From the NCBI GenBank assembly GCA_000226015.1, contig JH155358.1, forward strand, positions 197,605-228,125: 30,521 nucleotides of DNA. Reading direction: 5' to 3'. Origin of the DNA: Mnemiopsis leidyi (taxonomy: Eukaryota > Ctenophora > Tentaculata > Lobata > Bolinopsidae). The notes beneath the pieces were generated by a model. That model was not told the DNA's origin and searched no databases. It saw only the letters and a program-made list of their open reading frames with translations. The position numbers and the translations under genes are program-made. This document shows, piece after piece, positions 24,081 to 30,521 of this stretch; positions within the stretch are counted from its first letter, which is position 1; each line of letters opens with the position of its first letter.

Positions 24081-27000
24081 ATGAACAGTCAGATCAAAGC
24101 CCCCTGTTGCCCTTTTATCAGCTCCACGTTCAGAGACTTCCAGGAAGAGCGTGACTACCTAGTTAAACACATCTTCCCTGAGTTACAGCAGATTTGCAAA
24201 GACAAATGTAAATTTTACCTTCATAGATTACAAAATTTAAATTCAAAGTTAAACATCAGCCAATGACTGGTGTTTTCCTAGTTGGAGGTGGTCCTAATCC
24301 AACTCCATCCACTGCTGTGTAGTCTGATTTTATTTGTTTTTATTTTTGCATTTCAGTAGCTTCTTGAAGTAATTGACTACTACATTAGAAGTTAAGTATT
24401 ACTTACCTGGAGGCTGGAACTTGTGATATTTTGGAAAGCGCATTCTTTGTAATACTGGTAATATCTTCCTTTCAGGCACGTATTTTGCACCTATCGATTT
24501 ACGGTGGGGTATCAATAAAAACCAGTCACAAGCAGGCAGAGTCATATCACTTTGCTTGGACTATATTCAGAATGGAGCTCCATATTTCATTTGTTTATTG
24601 GGTAAGACAAGAATTACTTTTCTCTTTCTATCTCCTATTAGGAACGGTATTCGTGGGGAGGTGTCTCAAATTTCTAACCCCGTTTCTCTGAATGTAATGC
24701 TTCTACCTTTGTTTTTGGAGGTCAATCTGTGTCCATTGGACCATTTGAGAGTATTTCACTACCCAGAACTAAGGCAGAGCCAATAAATTTTGAGAAATAA
24801 GGTGTTTTATCATTGAAAATTTGAGACTCTTCCCCACGAATACCGTTCCTAATTGTTGGATGTTAACCTTAAATATAATCTGCATAATATCTTTCAACTT
24901 TGTATAATGGTGGAATCGAACAACATTTTTGATAACTCATTAAGTGCATTAACGGATCTATCAACAGGAGACAGATATGGATATCACTACGACGAAGAGA
25001 CGGGTGACCAAGGCAGCAAAGAGTGGTTCAACAAGAATCTCTTCGTTGCAGCCAGAGAGGTGATTTTTCCTCGGTTTTTAGATTTTTTGATTAATTTCTG
25101 TACTTATGTTAACCCATGTGAGCTTTGCTGGCATTCGGTTTTGTTTTTTTGTCTTTGTTTAGCACATTCCCCTCAAAAGCAAGCTTCAGTCATAACGGCA
25201 ACTTGGGATCGTGCTTAGGTGATAAAGAACAGTCTGATTAGCTGCATTCGCCATATACCTTTAAATTCAACATGTGCAGCTGTCAAAGGGAAATCGGCAG
25301 TCCCTCGCATATCTACATGGATATTTTGGTTGCATATTATATTGGGGTTAATCCATAATTTGTTTTATATGCCGCATGACATTTTGCAAACTAACTGCAC
25401 ATTGATAATCCTTAACTCCTTTGTCTTTAGTTAGGGTGTAGTGTATGTTAGAAAAATGAACAAATTGCATTATAAGGGTTAACTGCCATGAACACTTGCA
25501 TGAATAGAATTCTAATGATTCAGAAGAAACCGTGTTGGATAACATTTTCCTTTATCTAACTCATTCGCCGTTCGATTCACCAGATTTACAATTCACACTC
25601 ACACCTCGGAGAGCGAGAATATTTTTACTCCGTCACACGACGTCACAGCCACCTACACAGCTCGAACCAGGCCCTACGTTTACACTTTTACATTCGCCCA
25701 AATCGTCATCAGATGAAGACAAGGCGTGTTCCTCCACCTCAACTCTCACTCGATTATTAATTAGACAGACACATCCTGAACCTCTATGGGAGAAGTAGTT
25801 GTTGCCACCGTCACACAATTTTATTGTTTGCACTGACGTAAGGTAGCGGAAGATCGCGGTGTCGAGGGTGTGGCTTGTACGCTTGGAAATGTTGCTTTTT
25901 TCACTGAGCTGGGAAAAGAAGGTGAATAGTAAAGTGTAGCCGGTCTCAGACAGCTAGTAATTTGAAATTATATCTCGCTATCGGCCTTTACGGGTTGAAG
26001 CCTTAAAAAGGACATACCATAGATTTAACTTAAGGTATTCTAAAATTCCGTGAATCTTCACTAGCTTGAAAAAAGAGGAGTTTTAAATGTTTTGTAAAAC
26101 TTCAAAGAGAACAACCCGATTTGTTCAGACTCGTCCGAGATAAGACATTTTCACCTGGCTTTACTTCCTCACAACTTCATATCCCCCTCTAATGTCCTGT
26201 AAGCTTTACTATACAGGACTTGCAGCTGCGCTGCATTGTTCAACTCATTGTCTATTCACTTTTACAGTTAGGGTGTGGTTGTTATGTGGTTTTACTGTCT
26301 TCCAACTTGCTACCTGGATCACAATAAACCTAGATAGCAGGCAGCTACAATATCAAGAAACTGGTCCTCATTAAGTTCTAAGTATTCATAGTTTAAGCCT
26401 GCTGCTGCAGTCTCCTGATACTAATAATGGGCGTGGTTTTTCCTCATAGAAAGTTCCCCGGTGGCAGGCGGTGGAATGAGAAATATCACGTTACATAAGA
26501 GTCGGATTCAGGTTGAAGTTACGTCATCGCAGTGCAACAAATACCGAAACATCATGTGAATTTGGTGCCGCTCGTCCGACATATTCTAGCAAAATCTTGG
26601 GCAGACGATTGGTTTGGAAGGAATCATTTGTTTTAGAAATAGTCGAAATCCGTGCAATCCCTCACTCAAAAGCACTTTTGTGTTTTGGTTTCCCTTTCAG
26701 ATGCCATTGTTGTTAGTTTACAAGTTTATAGTCAATTACACAATATTTCCTTCATTAAGAGGGTAAACATAGTTTCTCTCTGTTTATCCGTGCAACAGCA
26801 ATGGATGTCAGTTTGTAACATGTAACATGTACATAACATGTAACATGCCACTGTCAAATGACCTTGCGTTCCCAATAGTCAAAGCTAGGTTTAATGTCTA
26901 GAATGAATTTAGGAACTCGAAAAAGGGCATTCTTCGAAATCTTTGTTAACAAATCTTTTGCGATCTCTAATTCATGTTGACAAATGACGAAGGGATTTCG

Positions 27001-29316
27001 AAAATATCGCAAGAATACTGAATCTATTGATAGCGCAATTACTTGTTACAAATATTAAACATGTTTAAGTGCATCTTACAGCTTGTCAAGAACATTCATT
27101 CTTAAAATCGTTCATCCAATGTGGGCCCCTTCTCATATTTAATCTTCTGGCTGTACTTTAATTACCCATAGAAATATCTCTGGCCTAGCCTTCAAATCGA
27201 CACTTTAAGCTTCATCAGATTTGTCACCTCAGCGTTACAGAATGTTCTGTCGTGCGCTCCACATTTCCTGGAATTTAGTCAGTTCTTCTCCGTCTATTAG
27301 CTTGATCAAATTGTACAGATTTTTTGCAGGGATTCCCGGCCACAACACTAACACTAAAGTTGGGCTAACCTAGAAACGCTCAATCCCCAATGACGCTCGT
27401 GCATCACGTTTCTGAAATCCGGTAAAGTAAAACGAAGTGCATTTCAAAATGAGCCATTTGTCAGCCCAGTTCCACCCGATAAGACTAGTCATGTTCGTAA
27501 AGGACGAGAATTCCCTCACTCCATTTAAATAGCCCTTGTCTGCTGCTACATCATGTGTTCGCCGTAATTTGGCAACATTAACTAGACAGATTTTATGGCG
27601 ATTGCTGGAAATTAGAACGAAGATCGAAAAGACGAAAGTAGCCTGGCTTAGTCACACCTCCCTCGTTTTCAATAATCTGGACGTGACTAGAATAATTGCT
27701 TTCTTGTACAATTCTTCGTGCATGTAAAATATACATATCCGTCGGTTCCTGGATCTTCTAAATATTAATATTTCGTCATGGTCAATTAGCGCCTTGACTA
27801 AAACCAATGAGTCAGATATAATAGATTTAATTGTTCGAGGAAACACAATATATCCCTAAAATCAGCCCTAATTAACCGTGTAATCGCGTCATCAAATTTG
27901 TAATTGCCCCAACCGCTGGTGAACCGTTCAGGTCGACCGACTTACACCAGAACCAGAGGTTAACTTAACCGGTGAACGCAACAAATTGGGCTGTTACTTA
28001 ATGTCTTTCTCCGCGAGGTTGTCTTCCCACCAGACAGCTGGGCTGCCCTAAAATCACACCTCACCCACGGGTAAAGTCACTCTCCCGGCTAAGACGGCAG
28101 GCTTACTACACGTGCACACGTGGGCATTTAGGCCGGTGTTTGCACGTGTAAATACAGGCGGCGTCATTTCAGTGCGACGGTTAATTAAGTCGTACAATAG
28201 GTCAGTTTAGAAAGCAAAATGGAAAGGCGGATATTTGGTCTAATACTGCGTCATGATCGCTTTTGTTTTTTTGATGACGCAGTTAATGTAGCGAGTTGAG
28301 ACGGTTGCCGGGTTACCAATTTTTACGCTTATTTTTTTGACTGGAGCGGAAACATTGGCTGAATTTTATTTATGCATCTACATATAGATGGCCAAAATCC
28401 AAGACTATAATTGAATTGTGTACAGCACGGAGAATGCATTTGCCATTTACTGCGTCCAAATGTTTCACGCTCAAATGGTCGAAAATATCCAAACAGCAGC
28501 ACCTGAGACATTTTTCCCCGATTCAGGAATATAAGAATTGGATTTACCTTGAATCGTGGATACAAACCTGACAGCTCAGGTATTAAAAAACAAAATCATT
28601 CTCCTCCCCCGTACGAAAATTGACTTCTAACGACAGAACGTCAAGTACTCAACCCGGCTGAAACCGGACACTAGTACTCCCGATAAGTTTATTTCTCTGA
28701 GTCGGTCCAAGTGTCTCTGGGTCGGTCCAAGTGCCTGCCGTCTGTTCCTCCCTCCTGGTTACCAAGGTTCTTCCGACGAACTTCACTGAAGGTTCAGATG
28801 ACCGGTAGAATTACTGTCCGATAAAACTGACGCCTCCCCATCTTGTAGGTGTCTGAAAAGATTTTGTCGTGTGTAGGGGTGGGCTAGGTGGGGTCCTCCT
28901 ACACAGTTATTTAATACCCCACCTTTTAGAATTAGAATTCATATCTTGAGAAACTATTGTAAGTTGAGTTTATTTGCCGCAGATGCCGCAACCAAATCAT
29001 TTTTATATTCAGATTCCAGGTTGGATAGGTGTCAATTAAAGAAGTGATCTAGAGTAACACAAATAACTGAACTGACAGAACTATTTTAGTCCCCTTACCA
29101 ATTATGACACCCCTCTTATCACCCCAGACACCACTCTTGAGACCCCACTCACCTGTCCCCCCTCAGGGCCACCCCTGGGTCACACAACACAAGGACAAAA
29201 GTATAACAGAGTTGGAGATAATAGGCGCTTTGCAGTACTACAAGTGTACCAGAGCTTTCTTCTACTTCAGAGACGCAGACTACATGAACAAGAAGTTCCC
29301 GAACGGACCTACAGAG
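24081..29316 (+). CDS. DUF4062-domain protein (TEP1/NPHP3/NWD type), 5' part
   Basis: Four exons are clear: 24081-24207, 24476-24601, 24968-25059 and 29167-29316, with phases 1, 1, 0 all matching (165 residues). They spell a nearly complete DUF4062 domain: FISSTFRDFQEERDYLVKHI, FPELQQIC, then APIDLRWGI, then the strand YFICLLGDRYGY, then HPWV...DKSITELEI and FYFRD. This domain stands at or near the N-terminus of large proteins with NACHT ATPase and WD40 or TPR repeats, such as TEP1, nephrocystin-3 and NWD1/2; those later domains would lie beyond the window. ATG at 24081 is the first in frame after a TAG at 24069; an acceptor at 24071 leaves open an upstream exon. Intron 2 carries a MITE and intron 3 is 4.1 kb. 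Which family member it is cannot be decided here. Confidence 0.85.
24641..24849. mobile_element. MITE with TA target-site duplication
   Basis: Terminal inverted repeats of about 35 bp: GGAACGGTATTCGTGGGG at the left and its exact complement at the right, with two differences further in. It is flanked by TA on both sides (24639-24640, 24850-24851). The 209-bp element has no ORF of its own. TA duplication suggests mobilisation by a Tc1/mariner-type transposase. It sits in intron 2 of the DUF4062 gene. Confidence 0.9.
25060..29166. other. 4.1-kb intron of the DUF4062 gene
   Basis: The splice phases of the flanking exons match, so no exon need be missing. It contains an unexplained ORF at 25532-25798, an ACATGTA repeat at about 26818-26848, a 10-bp inverted repeat at 28245-28283 (ACTGCGTCAT/ATGACGCAGT) and a 20-bp tandem duplication at about 28695-28738 (GGTCCAAGTG). 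No recognised gene. Confidence 0.6.
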
Positions 29317-30521
29317 GTAAAACATAGATTTATATTTAACATCGTCATACAACAATAATGAAGCTTAATAATAAGCTGGATACAAAAGCCATTAAATTAT
29401 CTAAAACTGTTTTTCCACATGTACAGAGTACATGTACTCTCTAGTATGACTTTCAAGAACCATAATACAAAAACATCAAATACGGGTTAGTGGTAAATTT
29501 TTCATGTATGTAAAATTCACCACATTTATTCTCTTAAGTGTTCTTTGTCCTCGAACCCTTTGTCCTCCTAGATTTACTCTTAGTTATATTATTATAATTA
29601 TAATTATTACATTTTACGATAGATGAATAAAGTTAATAAACATGAATAGATTTGTTACATGAACGTTTGTTGAGACCATTTATTTTAGTCAATAATTTAC
29701 AACTACTCATAATTGAAAACTAAATCTACCTGCTAAGAATGCTCCTTTTGAAACTTGAGCTTAAAATGTCTCCACTCCCATTGAATTGCAGGACTTTCCT
29801 GAATCATTATACGGCTTAGTACCGGCAGTGTTGGCTTCTCTTCACATCATCATATTAAATACTAAAATGCTGATCAATTCTAGTTCGCTTGTCACTAGCA
29901 AAAAGTCATACCTTTCCAGCCTACAATGCTTCTCTAACAGTAGCTATTATATGCAAGATATACGTTATAATAAGAATTGTATTATTCTAAGTAGAATTCA
30001 ATATAGTATACTACGAAGGGCTAATGTCCCATTAAACACAGGATTAACGTATATTCATGTTGACAACTAACTACCAGTTATAGTTGATATGGACCGGTAG
30101 AAACAGTTCCGTCTCCTAACACTTCTCGTAGTTACTTATTCAATACCAGGAAGTAACCACCCCACTGCCGACCTGGATCCGTCCTGGCATCACTCCGTCT
30201 TATTTACTAATTGAAGTGTCGCGTTTGGATCCCGGGCAGCCCCTGCCGGGGCCGCATCCGGGGCAGCCCCTCATATCATTCATGTCTTCCGCGCGTTACG
30301 TCTACTCGCTCCTTAATTAATGCATACCAATCACCCATTATAACCATGGAATTCCGAGCAGCTATCATTACATATCTAATTAAACCAAATTTATGGTATG
30401 GTCGTTTTGTCAATTAGGGGGGCGGCCCCGGATTTGCATTTTTTGTGCTGCTATGATTAATGATAGCTCCGTACACGTTAACCATGATACTGATAGTGTC
30501 TGCTATCTATGTATCATGTAG
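29317..30521. other. Right edge: next intron of the DUF4062 gene
   Basis: No further exon can be supported. A possible acceptor TTGAATTGCAG before 29792 opens DFPESLYGLVPA, but it shows no family motif. An inverted-repeat pair (30256-30271 and 30416-30433, ATCCGGGGC type) brackets about 180 bp and may be another small fold-back element. Confidence 0.4.

Noticed and set aside
25568..25582. GTTCGATTCACC resembling a tRNA B box
   Set aside because: No matching A box, acceptor stem or cloverleaf could be folded around it.
29786..30070. Possible next exon of the DUF4062 gene (DFPESLYGL...)
   Set aside because: The acceptor and phase are compatible, but no family motif is visible and the ORF becomes low-complexity and Ser/Ile-rich.

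Overview
This window is nuclear DNA from an intron-rich animal. Every recognisable gene is a conserved eukaryotic gene split by GT-AG introns. Intergenic and intronic DNA is AT-rich and full of minisatellites, fold-back elements and a truncated non-LTR retrotransposon. The proteins (CapZ beta, a class II-like ARF, Ubc9, an ARMC10-like armadillo protein, a DUF4062 protein) indicate an animal, but I cannot place the species or phylum from them. A 10-base N run at 18523-18532 shows the window comes from a draft assembly.

Layout. 1-2540: non-coding, with a hairpin, a fold-back element and an inverted-repeat fragment at the left edge. 2541-6668 (+): F-actin capping protein beta subunit, six coding exons, with an uncertain C-terminus. 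8357-11401 (+): an ADP-ribosylation factor of exactly 180 codons in four exons. 12953-14380 (-): SUMO-conjugating enzyme Ubc9 of exactly 158 codons in four exons, convergent with ARF. 14905-20253 (-): an ARMC10-like armadillo-repeat protein with an N-terminal membrane anchor in seven exons, whose introns hold a 28-bp minisatellite and an ORF flanked by inverted repeats. 20254-24080: no host gene; a GC-rich cluster of nested fold-back elements and two head-to-tail non-LTR retrotransposon 3' ends. 24081 to the right edge (+): the 5' part of a gene with an N-terminal DUF4062 domain (as in TEP1, NPHP3 and NWD proteins), with a MITE in one intron and a 4.1-kb intron.

The genes are unrelated housekeeping-type loci and do not look like one system. 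The most unusual theme is that tandem repeats sit on or grow out of splice sites. The ARF exon 2/intron 2 junction has been tandemly copied as a 33-bp unit that carries coding bases plus the GT donor. The first four copies keep the reading frame, so the exon could be extended in 11-residue steps. In the ARMC10-like gene both edges of coding exon 4 are duplicated, and (TTTG)n tracts start next to two 5' splice sites. Whether the duplicated sites are used cannot be told from DNA alone.
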